From contig JAHBWZ010000008.1 of NCBI GenBank assembly GCA_019636755.1, positions 39,900 to 103,899 of the forward strand: 64,000 nt of DNA, in the 5' to 3' direction. This document shows, in pieces, positions 32,903-41,495 of the stretch. Below the pieces are notes generated by a model. That model had not been told where the DNA came from, did no database searches, and worked only from the letters and a program-made list of their open reading frames with translations. The stretch comes from Phycisphaeraceae bacterium (lineage in GTDB: Bacteria > Planctomycetota > Phycisphaerae > Phycisphaerales > SM1A02). Each line of letters begins with the position of its first letter. Position 1 is the stretch's first letter. The translations under genes were made by a program, and so were the position numbers.

Positions 32903-34350
32903 ACGGATTCCTCGCGCAGCGGAACCGCGACCATGAAGAGGCTGCCCCTGCCCGGGCCCTCGCTTTCGCACCGGATCTCTGCGCCGATGTCGTCGGCGAT
33001 CGACTGCGCGATGGAGAGTCCCAGGCCCAGACCGCCCTCCTCGCCTCGGGACGTCTCGAACGGAACCGCGCGGTCCGGTCGGTGCGCCCGGTCGAAACCC
33101 AGGCCGTCATCCCGCACGCGGAACCAGGCCTCGGTCTCCGAGGCGGTCACGTCGACCTCGATACGGCCGTCGGCCGTGACGGCGTCGGCGGCGTTGATCA
33201 GGAGCGTCAGGATGACCTGCTTCAGTTCAGGTCCGGGCACGACGACCGGGACGGACTGCCCGGGCCGCAGCAGGTGGAAGCACGCCGCCTTGTCGGGCCG
33301 GGCGGCGCGGGCGATCTGCACCGTCTCCGCGAGCAGCGCCGTCGCATCGATCCGCGCAGGGCGGCTGCGGGCGCGGACCATGTTCATGAGTCGATCGACG
33401 ATCTCCCGGCAGCGGAGCGCCTCGCGGCGGACGACCGTGAGCGACTCGCGGAGTTCCTCGCGGGCCGCACCGTCGACCGGTCCCGCGTCCGCCGCACGCA
33501 GCGACAGTTCCGTCAGTCCCAGCATCGCATTGAGCGGGTTGCGCAGTTCGTGGGCCACGTCTGCCGCGATGAGGCCGATGCCGGCGACACGGTCCCGGCG
33601 GAGGATCTCGCGGTTCTTCTCCTGGATCTGGCGGTACATGCGCTCGCTGAACTCGTCGATCTGGCTGACGACCAGGTCAACGCCCGCGCGGGGCACCGGC
33701 CTCGAGCTGTCGACCCGCGCCGCGATGGCCCGATGCAGCGCCCGCAGGTCGCGCAGGACGGCGCGATTGGTCCGCACGGCGACGATCGCGCAGATGGCCG
33801 CGGCGACCAGACTCGTGCCGACGACCGCCTCGAGCGTCGATCGCGTGATCGCCTGGGCATGCGGACCGGCCTCGTCCACCGACAGGTCGGCAAGCCCACG
33901 GAGCGCGCGGACCCTGGACTCCACCATGAGCGCGAGGTCGAGTCGGGCGGAGGCGATCAGCTGTTCGCCGGTCGACTCCAGGAGCGTGCGCACATCGGCG
34001 AGTGCGGCCCGCGCCAGCCTGAACTCGCCGGACTGGTGCGTGTCGCTTGCGACGCTCACGGCCTGGTCCTCCAGATACGACAGGAGCAGCGACTCCACGG
34101 CGACGAACTCCCGGCGTGACTCCTCCCACGCCTCGCGCGTGTCGCTCCGGCGGATCGCGGCCGTCGCGACCATCGCCCTGGCTTCCGCGTCGCTGAGCGT
34201 CCGCGCCTCGCCGTATTCCTCGGCGAGGTGCGCGATCTCCCTGCCCATCCGGTCGAGTCCCCACCAGGCGACGGCGCCGACGCCGATCGGAAGCAGGATG
34301 ACGAGGATGGAGAGGAGCAGGAGTGTTGCCCGCACGTTCATCGGAAGCAT
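32899..34350 (-). CDS. Membrane sensor histidine kinase
   Basis: A 483-residue sensor with two membrane helices (about 8-30 and 175-193) bracketing an all-helical extracytoplasmic domain of about 145 residues. A HAMP-like linker follows, then the HisKA domain with phospho-acceptor His267 (AADVAHELRNPLNAMLG) and an ATPase domain with NAADAV, DDGLGFD and GGLGLGLSIAQSI. The NtrB-like HELRNPLNAM motif fits its Fis-type partner regulator. Start ATG 34350 was chosen just before the first helix; ATG 34341 is close behind. Divergent from the MFS gene. Confidence 0.92.
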   Translation of the reverse strand: MLPMNVRATLLLLSILVILLPIGVGAVAWWGLDRMGREIAHLAEEYGEARTLSDAEARAMVATAAIRRSDTREAWEESRREFVAVESLLLSYLEDQAVSVASDTHQSGEFRLARAALADVRTLLESTGEQLIASARLDLALMVESRVRALRGLADLSVDEAGPHAQAITRSTLEAVVGTSLVAAAICAIVAVRTNRAVLRDLRALHRAIAARVDSSRPVPRAGVDLVVSQIDEFSERMYRQIQEKNREILRRDRVAGIGLIAADVAHELRNPLNAMLGLTELSLRAADAGPVDGAAREELRESLTVVRREALRCREIVDRLMNMVRARSRPARIDATALLAETVQIARAARPDKAACFHLLRPGQSVPVVVPGPELKQVILTLLINAADAVTADGRIEVDVTASETEAWFRVRDDGLGFDRAHRPDRAVPFETSRGEEGGLGLGLSIAQSIADDIGAEIRCESEGPGRGSLFMVAVPLREESV

Positions 34351-34416
34351 CCGTGTCCGGGCACTCCCGGACGGGGAGCAGATGGTATCGGGCATGGCCC
34401 GGGCGCCGCATCGGAT

Positions 34417-34433
34417 CCTGCAGTCTTTGCAGG
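34417..34433. promoter_or_regulatory. Inverted repeat between kinase and MFS genes
   Basis: CCTGCA-N5-TGCAGG (34417-34422 and 34428-34433) is a perfect inverted repeat in the 130-base divergent gap, about 50 bases before the MFS start, where an operator controlling the polyketide operon would sit. Being short, it could be a chance feature. Confidence 0.35.
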
Positions 34434-34480
34434 TCCGGCGCCTTGTGCGGCGGGCGGCTCGATTCCGATGATCTTCTCCT

Positions 34481-36238
34481 GTGCGGCATGGAACGCCGAT
34501 CCCGTCCGGTTCCGCCCTCGGCGCGCGACGCCTCGCGGGGCTCGCCACCGTGTCGCTCGCGGTCACCCTCATCGTCATGGACGGGTCGATCGTCAACGTC
34601 GCGCTGCCCACGCTCGGGCGCGCGCTGGGCGGCGCCTCGCACAGCGAACTCCAGTGGATCGTCGACGGCTCCATCCTCGTCTTCGCGACGCTGCTCCTCT
34701 CGATGGGAAACGCGGCGGACCGGCTCGGCCGGCGGCGGGTGCTGGTCGCCGGCGCGATCGTGTTCGGCGCGACCTCGGTGGGCGCGGCGTACGCCGCGAC
34801 GCCGGCGGGCCTCATCGCATGGCGCGCCGCGATGGGGACCGGCGCGGCGATGATCTTCCCCGCGACGCTTGCGATCCTCGTCCACGCGTTTCCGGAGCCG
34901 CGCCTGCGCCGCATGGCGATCGGTGTCTGGGCCGGATGCAGCGGGCTCGGGGTCGCGATCGGTCCGGTCATGGGCGGGTGGATCCTCCGGCACTTCGAGT
35001 GGGGCGCGATCTTCCTCGTCAACGTCCCGGTCGTGGCGCTGATCGCGGCAGGTGCCTTCCTGTCGCTCGACGAGTCGCGGGAGTCGCGTCGTGGTCCGCT
35101 CGACCCTGTCGGAAACGTCCTCGCCATCGCGGGTCTCCTCGCCCTCGTCTGGAGTCTCATCGAGGCGCCGGAGCGGGGCTGGACCTCGCCGCCGATCCTG
35201 GGCGGGCTCGCGGGGGCCGGCCTGCTGCTCGCGCTCTTCGCCCGGCACGAACGCCGTGCCGCCCATCCGATGCTCGACCGCGCCTCCGTCGGATCGCGCT
35301 CCTGCGCGGTGGCGTGTCTGGCGATCGGCACGGCGTTCTTCGGGCTCTTCGGATTCGTCTTCATGGTCACGCAGTTCTTCCAGTTCGTGCGCGGCCATGA
35401 TCCGCTGGAGACGGGAATCCGCACCCTGCCGTTCGCCGGCGCGATCGTCGTCGGGGCCGCGGCCGCGGCGCGGCTCGGCCGTGCAGTCGCGCCGCGATGG
35501 ATCTGCGCGGCGGGTCTCATGGCGATGTCGGGCGGCTTCGCGTGGGCGACCGTCGACACCACGGCGACCGCCTATCCGGTGCTTGCCGGGCAGATGATCG
35601 CGCTGGGCATCGGACTCGGCATGGTCAGCGCGTCGGCGACCGAGGTGGTGATGGCGTCGCTGGCGTCCGACCGGTTCGGCATCGCATCGTCCCTGAACGA
35701 CACCGCGCGCGAACTCGGCGGGACGCTCGGCGTCGCCGCGATGGGGGGCGTGTTCAACGCGACCTACCGGCGCGAGGTCATGGCGTCATTCGCCGACTCG
35801 CCGCTTCCGGTCCCCGCCCGGGAGGCGCTGCGGCAGTCGATCGGCGTCGCGATGGACGTGGCGTCGCGCGTCGGATCGATCGCCGGCGCACCGGCCGAGG
35901 CACGGGTGCGCGGCCCCGTCGTCGACGCGTTCCTCCGGGGCTTCCACGCCAGTGCGGCGGTGGCGGCGCTGGTCGCCACGGTCGGTGCGCTGGCGGTTGC
36001 CGGCTTCATGCGACGACCCCGGACCGCCGCGTCCCGCGCAGAGACGCCCGCGCCCTGCCCGCGGCGCGCCGACGCCGCGGCAGGGGCCCTGTGCGCCGTG
36101 ATCGGCGGCCTGGACGGCGCGGGTGGAACATCGCATCCCCCGGGACATGCCGATCGCTGCCTCGCTGCCCGCACCGGCCCGTTGCCGTCTGCGGGGTTCG
36201 TCCGTCCCGACATCCGGCTTCCCCTGCTTCCACCATGA
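34481..36238 (+). CDS. MFS drug/product exporter (DHA2, EmrB/QacA type)
   Basis: A 585-residue major facilitator with about 14 membrane helices. Marks include MDGSIVNVALPTLGRAL in helix 1 (DHA2 motif), GNAADRLGRRRVLVAG (motif A) and GVAIGPVMGGWILRHFEWG (motif C, antiporter signature). The last 70 residues are a Pro/Ala/Arg-rich cytosolic tail. Start GTG 34481. It leads a run of genes with 4-base overlaps, so the likely cargo is the product of the following polyketide enzymes or an intermediate. Confidence 0.9.
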   Translation: MRHGTPIPSGSALGARRLAGLATVSLAVTLIVMDGSIVNVALPTLGRALGGASHSELQWIVDGSILVFATLLLSMGNAADRLGRRRVLVAGAIVFGATSVGAAYAATPAGLIAWRAAMGTGAAMIFPATLAILVHAFPEPRLRRMAIGVWAGCSGLGVAIGPVMGGWILRHFEWGAIFLVNVPVVALIAAGAFLSLDESRESRRGPLDPVGNVLAIAGLLALVWSLIEAPERGWTSPPILGGLAGAGLLLALFARHERRAAHPMLDRASVGSRSCAVACLAIGTAFFGLFGFVFMVTQFFQFVRGHDPLETGIRTLPFAGAIVVGAAAAARLGRAVAPRWICAAGLMAMSGGFAWATVDTTATAYPVLAGQMIALGIGLGMVSASATEVVMASLASDRFGIASSLNDTARELGGTLGVAAMGGVFNATYRREVMASFADSPLPVPAREALRQSIGVAMDVASRVGSIAGAPAEARVRGPVVDAFLRGFHASAAVAALVATVGALAVAGFMRRPRTAASRAETPAPCPRRADAAAGALCAVIGGLDGAGGTSHPPGHADRCLAARTGPLPSAGFVRPDIRLPLLPP

Positions 36239-37326
36239 TCGCCCTCCGCCCGCCACCCGTGTCCCGGATTCTCTCGACCCGCACGCTGCTTCCGCCGGTG
36301 TACCACGATGCCGAGGCGGTGGAGCAGGCGTTCATGGCGTGGCTCGGCGGACAGGATCACGGTCTGCGTGTCCGCGCCCGGCGGATCCTCCGCAATGCCG
36401 GTGTCGACGGGCGACACTCGTTCCTCGAACTCCGCGAGATCTTCGCGCCGCGCTCTCTCGACGAGTCCATGGCCGCCTACCGCGACCACGCGGTCGAACT
36501 CGGGACCCGGGCGCTGGCCGAGGGCCTCGAAGAGGCCGGTGTCGCGCCCGACGAGGTGGACATCCTGGTGACCACCTCGTGCACGGGGTACATGATTCCG
36601 TCGGCCGACGCCTACATGGCCGAGCGGCTCGGCATGCGCCAGGACCTGCTGCGCCTGCCCGTCACCGAGATGGGCTGCGCGGCGGGCGCATCCGCACTCA
36701 TGTACGCGGCGCGGATGCTCCGCGGGATGGACGAGGGCATCGCCGCGATCGTGAACATCGAGTTTCCGACCAACACGATGCGGATCCGTGACTTCTCGCT
36801 GGAGAACATCATCGCGACCGCGCTCTTCTCGGACGGGATCGGCTGCACGGTGATCGGCACGGCGGACCGGCCGGCACTCGCGACGGTGCGGGACTGGCGC
36901 ACGCACCAGGTGCGCCGGACGACCGGCATTCTGGGCTACCACCTGACAGACCATGGCTTCCGCATGAACCTCGACGAGTCGCTTCCCGAGGTGATCGCGA
37001 GCCACTTCGGTTCGGCGGCCGACGCGCTCCTCGTGCCGAACGGGCTGTCGCTCCGCGACGTGGCGCACTTCGTGATCCACCCGGGCGGCGTGCGCATCCT
37101 GGAGCGGATCGACGAGATTCTTTCGCCGCACGGCGGATCGGTCGCCCGATCGCGCGAGGTGATGCGCCGCTACGGCAACATGTCCAGCAGCACCGTCACG
37201 TTCATCCTCGACCGGCTCCTGCGCGACCACCCCGCGCCGGGTCCCGCGCTCCTCGCAAGCTTCGGTCCGGGGTTCGGCGCGCACCAGGTCCTCCTCGACG
37301 TCCATGCCGCGGAGGTGCCCGCGTGA
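36235..37326 (+). CDS. Type III polyketide synthase (chalcone synthase fold)
   Basis: Condenses malonyl-CoA units on a starter acyl-CoA to make a pyrone, resorcinol or related aromatic. The 363-residue length is normal and the catalytic triad is intact: Cys148 (TEMGCAAGASAL), His282 (HFVIHPGG) and Asn315 (YGNMSSST). FGPGFG-AH near the end is the usual cyclisation-loop region. Bacterial relatives use fatty acyl starters to make alkylpyrones and alkylresorcinols; the starter here cannot be read from sequence. ATG 36235 overlaps the MFS stop and the stop overlaps the next GTG. Confidence 0.94.
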   Translation: MIALRPPPVSRILSTRTLLPPVYHDAEAVEQAFMAWLGGQDHGLRVRARRILRNAGVDGRHSFLELREIFAPRSLDESMAAYRDHAVELGTRALAEGLEEAGVAPDEVDILVTTSCTGYMIPSADAYMAERLGMRQDLLRLPVTEMGCAAGASALMYAARMLRGMDEGIAAIVNIEFPTNTMRIRDFSLENIIATALFSDGIGCTVIGTADRPALATVRDWRTHQVRRTTGILGYHLTDHGFRMNLDESLPEVIASHFGSAADALLVPNGLSLRDVAHFVIHPGGVRILERIDEILSPHGGSVARSREVMRRYGNMSSSTVTFILDRLLRDHPAPGPALLASFGPGFGAHQVLLDVHAAEVPA

Positions 37327-38117
37327 CCCGGCTCCACGACGACCAGGCGAAACTCGCGCTCATCCGGGATGTCGGCTTCGCGCGGTACTTCAGCGCGACG
37401 CGCTGGCGCGACTACAACCGGCAGTTCTTCGACGGGCTTGCCGGGAAGTACGACGCGACCAATGTCCTGCATTCGTTCGGGACGAAGCGGCGCTTCGACC
37501 GGATCTCGGTCGACCGGCTTCCGGTGCGCGACGGCATGCACATCCTGGACCTCTGCACGGGGACGGCGGACATCGCGATCCGGCTCGCCGGGCGGCATCC
37601 GGGCATCCGCATCACCGCCGTCGACGCGTCGCCGGGAATGCTCGAGGTCGCCCGGCGCCGCGCGGCGCATCACCTCGACCGGATCGACCTGCGGGAAGGT
37701 GACGCGCTCGGACTCGAGTTCCCCGACGGGCACTTCGACGGCGCGGTGATCGGTTTCGGGCTCCGGAACCTGGAGTCGCTCGAGGGCGGGCTGCGCGAAC
37801 TCCACCGCGTGGTCAGGGCCGGGGGATTCGTGAGCAGCATCGACCAGGGCAAGCCGCGGCGCGCGATCTTCCGGCTGCTCTACGCGGCCTACTTCATGCG
37901 CGTCGCGCCGATCCTCGGCAAGCTCGTCTTCCACATCGGCGAGTTCAACTCGTTCCGCTACCTGCCCGAGTCCAACCGGTACTTCCCCGACCAGGACACG
38001 CTGGTGCGCATCTTCCGGAGTCTCGGTTTCCGGGATGTCGTGAATCACGACTACCTCTTCGGCGCCGTCGCGCAGCAGGTGGCGATCGTCGCGAAGCCCG
38101 GAGGGCCGCAGGCGTGA
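37323..38117 (+). CDS. UbiE/MenG-like SAM methyltransferase
   Basis: A 264-residue class I methyltransferase. The UbiE-like region has FFDGLAGKYDATNVLHSFG, SAM motif I DLCTGTADIAIRLAG (76-90), AVDASPGMLEVARRR, and FDGAVIGFGLRNLESLEGGL (the GLRN motif of quinone C-methyltransferases). This family methylates quinone or resorcinol-like rings. It is coupled by GTGA to both the polyketide synthase and the monooxygenase, so the ring they make is the expected substrate rather than ubiquinone or menaquinone. Confidence 0.9.
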   Translation: MTRLHDDQAKLALIRDVGFARYFSATRWRDYNRQFFDGLAGKYDATNVLHSFGTKRRFDRISVDRLPVRDGMHILDLCTGTADIAIRLAGRHPGIRITAVDASPGMLEVARRRAAHHLDRIDLREGDALGLEFPDGHFDGAVIGFGLRNLESLEGGLRELHRVVRAGGFVSSIDQGKPRRAIFRLLYAAYFMRVAPILGKLVFHIGEFNSFRYLPESNRYFPDQDTLVRIFRSLGFRDVVNHDYLFGAVAQQVAIVAKPGGPQA

Positions 38118-39622
38118 GGTCGCGAGTGCTGGTCATCGGGGCCGGACCGGTCGGGCTGACGACCGCGCTGCTGCTGGCGCGCCACGGGCTTCGGGTGACG
38201 ATCGTGGAGCGACGGGCGGCGCCCGATCGCGGCGTGCGCGCGGTCGCCCTGGACGACGAGAGCCTGCGGATCTGGCAGGCGTGCGGCCTCGAGCAGCGCC
38301 TCCGCACGGACTGGGACGGCGGACCGCCGGGCGCACTGATGTGCCGCTACCTCTCGCCGGCCGGTCGGATGTTTCTCGGCCTGCGGCAGGATGAGGGCGC
38401 GTTCGGGTATCCGCACGCGGTCGCCGTGCACGAGGGGCGGATCGCGGCGACGCTGGACGCGGCCGCGCGGCGATGTCCGGACATCGTGTCCATGACCGGC
38501 TGCGCGGTCCATGGACTCTCGCAGGACGCGGAGGGCGTCTCGGTCGAACTCCGCGCCGGCGACGGTCCGCGCCGCGTGGAGCGCGCCGACTGGATGGTCG
38601 CCTGCGATGGAGGCGACAGCACGGTCCGCCGGCTGCTGGGCGTCGACATGCCGGGCATGACGCTCCCCGCGCCCTGGCTGGTCGCGAACATCGCGGAGCC
38701 GGAACCGGTCCTGCATGCGACGATCCGCTGCGACCCGCGCCGGCCGAGCGTGATGATGTCGGTTCCGCACGGCGTGCGCCGGGTCGAGTGCATGCTCGCC
38801 AGCGGCGAGGCGGAACGGGTCCGGCGCGACCCGGACGCCGCGCGGGCGCTGCTGGCCGAGGTCTGGCCCGAGGCGGCGCGCCTCCCGGTCCTCGAGAGCG
38901 CCGTCCTGCACTTCGAGGCGCGCATCGCGGCACGATGGCGCACGGGGCGCGTCTTTCTGGCCGGGGACGCGGCGCACCGGACGCCACCGTTCGCGGGCCA
39001 GGGGCTTGCCGCCGGCCTGCGGGACGCGGCGAATCTCTCGTTCAAGATCGCCGGCGTGGCGCAGGGCTGGCTCGACGCGCCGGTGCTCGACAGTTACGAG
39101 ACAGAGCGACGGCCGCACCAGGCGCGACTCATCCGGCTGGCGCTGCGGCTCGGTCGCCTCATGGCGCCGCGGTCGATGCCGGTGGCGATCGCGGTGCAGG
39201 GTGCCGTGCGGATGGCGGGCGCGTTGCCGTTCGCGCGGCGCCTGCTGCACATGCGCGGTCGCGCGATCCAGCCGCGGTATGCCGACGGCTTCATCGGCGC
39301 GGGACGGGCCGCCGGGTCCTATCTGCCGCAGCCGAGCGTGATCGCGGGAGACGGAACGCTGCGCCGGCTCGACGACCTCCTCGGGAGCCGCATGACGCTC
39401 GTGGCGATGGGCGCCGGGCGCGACAGCGGTGCGCTGGGCGGACTGGCCGTGGCGCCGGGCGACACGGTGCTCGTGGAGAATCGTGACTTCACGGACCCCG
39501 GGGGTGTGCTGCAGCGGGCCTTCGGCCGGCGCTCCGTCGTGCTGGTCCGGCCCGATCGCGTCGTTCACACCCACTTCGAGTCGTCCCGCGCCCGCGTGCG
39601 CGGCAGCCGGAGCCTGCGATGA
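38114..39622 (+). CDS. FAD-dependent aromatic hydroxylase
   Basis: A 502-residue flavoprotein monooxygenase of the PheA/TfdB/UbiH class. FAD-binding GAGPVGLTTALLLARHG starts at residue 9; the DG motif is CDGGDSTVRR (164-173); the second FAD motif is LAGDAAHRTPPFAGQG (283-298). The C-terminal 110 residues form the thioredoxin-like domain typical of phenol hydroxylases. It probably hydroxylates the polyketide ring, for instance to a hydroquinone that oxidises to a quinone. GTG 38114 overlaps the methyltransferase stop. Confidence 0.92.
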   Translation: MRSRVLVIGAGPVGLTTALLLARHGLRVTIVERRAAPDRGVRAVALDDESLRIWQACGLEQRLRTDWDGGPPGALMCRYLSPAGRMFLGLRQDEGAFGYPHAVAVHEGRIAATLDAAARRCPDIVSMTGCAVHGLSQDAEGVSVELRAGDGPRRVERADWMVACDGGDSTVRRLLGVDMPGMTLPAPWLVANIAEPEPVLHATIRCDPRRPSVMMSVPHGVRRVECMLASGEAERVRRDPDAARALLAEVWPEAARLPVLESAVLHFEARIAARWRTGRVFLAGDAAHRTPPFAGQGLAAGLRDAANLSFKIAGVAQGWLDAPVLDSYETERRPHQARLIRLALRLGRLMAPRSMPVAIAVQGAVRMAGALPFARRLLHMRGRAIQPRYADGFIGAGRAAGSYLPQPSVIAGDGTLRRLDDLLGSRMTLVAMGAGRDSGALGGLAVAPGDTVLVENRDFTDPGGVLQRAFGRRSVVLVRPDRVVHTHFESSRARVRGSRSLR

Positions 39623-40164
39623 CCACCTGCCTGATCAGGTTCTTCCGTTCACACGCCGCGATCGGTGTGCTCGCGCTCAGCCTGGGCGGAGTCCCGGGCG
39701 GATGCGTGGCGAACAGTTCCAATCCGTCGGTCGCGGTCGTGGCGGCCTGGATGGACGATCACGAGGCGCTCGTCGACCTCGACGTGACCAATCCCGGCGG
39801 CCGCAACCTGGTGGTCCGGGAGGCGGCGTACGAACTGTCGCATGGCGAGGCGGGGTTCCCCGTCGCCGAGGGACACTGGCGCGGCGATCTCCCGCTCGAC
39901 GCGGGCACGCGGGAACGCCTGTCGATCCGGATTCCGTTCACGATCGACCTGCTCGAGCCCGACTCGCGCCGGATCCACCTCAACGGCGTCCTGCGCTTCC
40001 GGGACCGGACCGGGTACCTCGGCCTGGGGTTCATGGACCTGACGTCGACGTCGTTCCAGGTCGAAGCCGAGGCCGACACGATGGAGGAAGCGCCCTCGGG
40101 CGCGGGCCGGGGCGCCGGCGCGGCCGGCGCCCCGGTGGTCCGCGCGAAGGCGGTGCGGCCGTGA
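39619..40164 (+). CDS. WHy/LEA14-like envelope protein
   Basis: A 181-residue protein with an N-terminal hydrophobic segment (about 12-28) ending PGGC; Cys29 could be lipidated, though the lipobox is weak. The body looks like a WHy (LEA14) beta-sandwich: DLDVTNPGGRNLVVREAAYE, then a hydrophobic central part, RLSIRIPFTID and LNGVLRFRDRTGYLGLGFM. WHy domains bind lipids or stabilise membranes under stress. The Ala/Gly-rich C-terminus is unstructured. Start overlaps the monooxygenase stop (ATGA), placing it within the polyketide operon. Confidence 0.78.
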   Translation: MTTCLIRFFRSHAAIGVLALSLGGVPGGCVANSSNPSVAVVAAWMDDHEALVDLDVTNPGGRNLVVREAAYELSHGEAGFPVAEGHWRGDLPLDAGTRERLSIRIPFTIDLLEPDSRRIHLNGVLRFRDRTGYLGLGFMDLTSTSFQVEAEADTMEEAPSGAGRGAGAAGAPVVRAKAVRP

Positions 40165-40523
40165 ACGGTGTGCGCGCCGTTCACCTGGTGTCGGCCGCGA
40201 TCGTGGTCGCCTGTGCCGCGGTCTGGCTGGCGACCGGGCGCGAGGCATTCAGCCGCTGGCCCGACGCGCGGCTGGACGCGGCGGATGCGCCGATCGCGCG
40301 GGCCGAGGAGGACCTCCTCGACGAGATCGGCATCGACCTCGGGCCCGCCGCGGTCGGCGCAGGGAGACTCGAGAGCCGGTTCGCGCTGGGGCTCCTGCCC
40401 GGCGGCGCGGATCCGAAGCACCTCGCCTCGGTGGCGACGGGCATCGGCGTGTCGCTCATGGCGTCGGGCATCGCGGAGATCGGGGCGAGACTCGGCCGCC
40501 GGATGCGCGGCGCGCGCGGCTGA
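40161..40523 (+). CDS. Small membrane protein of the polyketide operon
   Basis: A 120-residue protein starting at a GTG that overlaps the previous stop (GTGA). There is one N-terminal helix (VHLVSAAIVVACAAVWLA, about 7-24), an acidic middle (EEDLLDEIGIDLG), and a second weak hydrophobic stretch (about 88-108: ASVATGIGVSLMASGIAEIG). It is probably an inner-membrane or secreted-anchored partner of the WHy-like protein. No family recognised. Confidence 0.6.
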   Translation: MNGVRAVHLVSAAIVVACAAVWLATGREAFSRWPDARLDAADAPIARAEEDLLDEIGIDLGPAAVGAGRLESRFALGLLPGGADPKHLASVATGIGVSLMASGIAEIGARLGRRMRGARG

Positions 40524-40612
40524 CGCATCAGGCGTCCGGACGCATCCGCGCACCGCGGCGTGCGCGGGCGATCGGCAACTCACTGGTCCGACCGGGGTGC
40601 AGAGGTTCAACC

Positions 40613-41440
40613 ATGCGATTCCACGTTCGATCCATCCCGTTCGTCACCATCGTCGCACGCGCCGGGTGCGTCGCCCGGTTGCGCACCATCATGGCGTTCC
40701 TGGTCCTGCTCCGGATCGCGGTGCCCGGAACCCCGGCCCTCGGCGATGCGCCGCCCGCCCGCGTCGAGGCGCCGGCGGTCCCCGAGGCGCTCGCCGCGCG
40801 GGGCACCGTCTATCACACGATCTCCGGGCGCCAGGCGCAGGTCACGTTCACATCGGACGCGCCGCTGCAGGACATCGTCGGGAAGACGAACGCGGTGGTC
40901 GGGTACGCGGTCGCCGGGCCGAAGGACGCGCCGGCGGCGCTCGCGGGCGCGCGATGGCTGCTGCCGGTGGCGTCGCTGGCCACGGGAATTCCGCTGCGCG
41001 ACGCGCACCTCGCCGGCGAGCACTGGCTCGATGCCGCGAAGCACCCCGTGGTCGAGTTCGTGCTCGAGCGGACCGAGGACATCGAGCGCGTGAAGACGGG
41101 CGACGGGTTCTCCACCTGGTCCGCGACGCTCGTCGGCACGATGGCCATGCACGGTCTGCGCCGGCCGTTCCGCGTGGAGAAGGCGAAGCTCTCGTTCCTC
41201 GACGCGTCGGAGCGGACGCGGCCGATCGCGCCCGGCGATCTCCTCTTCCTCCAGTGCGCGTACGAGGTGAAACTCTCGGACTTCGGCGTCGTGAACGGCG
41301 ACGTGCCGGGCAAGGTCGCCGACACGATCCGGATCGCCCAGATGCTCCGGCTCTCGACCGCCGAGGTGGCGCCCGGGACCGACCCGGTCGATCGTGCAGG
41401 TGCCGTCGACCACGGCGACGCGGAATCCCCGCCGAAGTGA
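40613..41440 (+). CDS. YceI-like lipid-binding protein
   Basis: A 275-residue secreted protein with an N-terminal signal region (hydrophobic IMAFLVLLRIAV, residues about 26-37). The beta-barrel shows the YceI pattern: YHTISGRQAQVTFTSDAPL, then PVASLATGIPLRDAHLAGEH, LDAAKHPVVEF and TLVGTMAMHGLRRPF. YceI proteins are lipocalin-like and hold polyisoprenoid chains or quinones. ATG 40613 follows AGAGG at 7 bases; ATG 40691 is an alternative closer to the hydrophobic core. It lies 89 bases after the overlapping operon in the same direction, so it is likely part of it. Confidence 0.85.
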   Translation: MRFHVRSIPFVTIVARAGCVARLRTIMAFLVLLRIAVPGTPALGDAPPARVEAPAVPEALAARGTVYHTISGRQAQVTFTSDAPLQDIVGKTNAVVGYAVAGPKDAPAALAGARWLLPVASLATGIPLRDAHLAGEHWLDAAKHPVVEFVLERTEDIERVKTGDGFSTWSATLVGTMAMHGLRRPFRVEKAKLSFLDASERTRPIAPGDLLFLQCAYEVKLSDFGVVNGDVPGKVADTIRIAQMLRLSTAEVAPGTDPVDRAGAVDHGDAESPPK

Positions 41441-41495
41441 CCGGTGCAGGCGTCACCGGAACGGCGGCGGGCGCGCCGCGCCGGGCGATCCCGGT

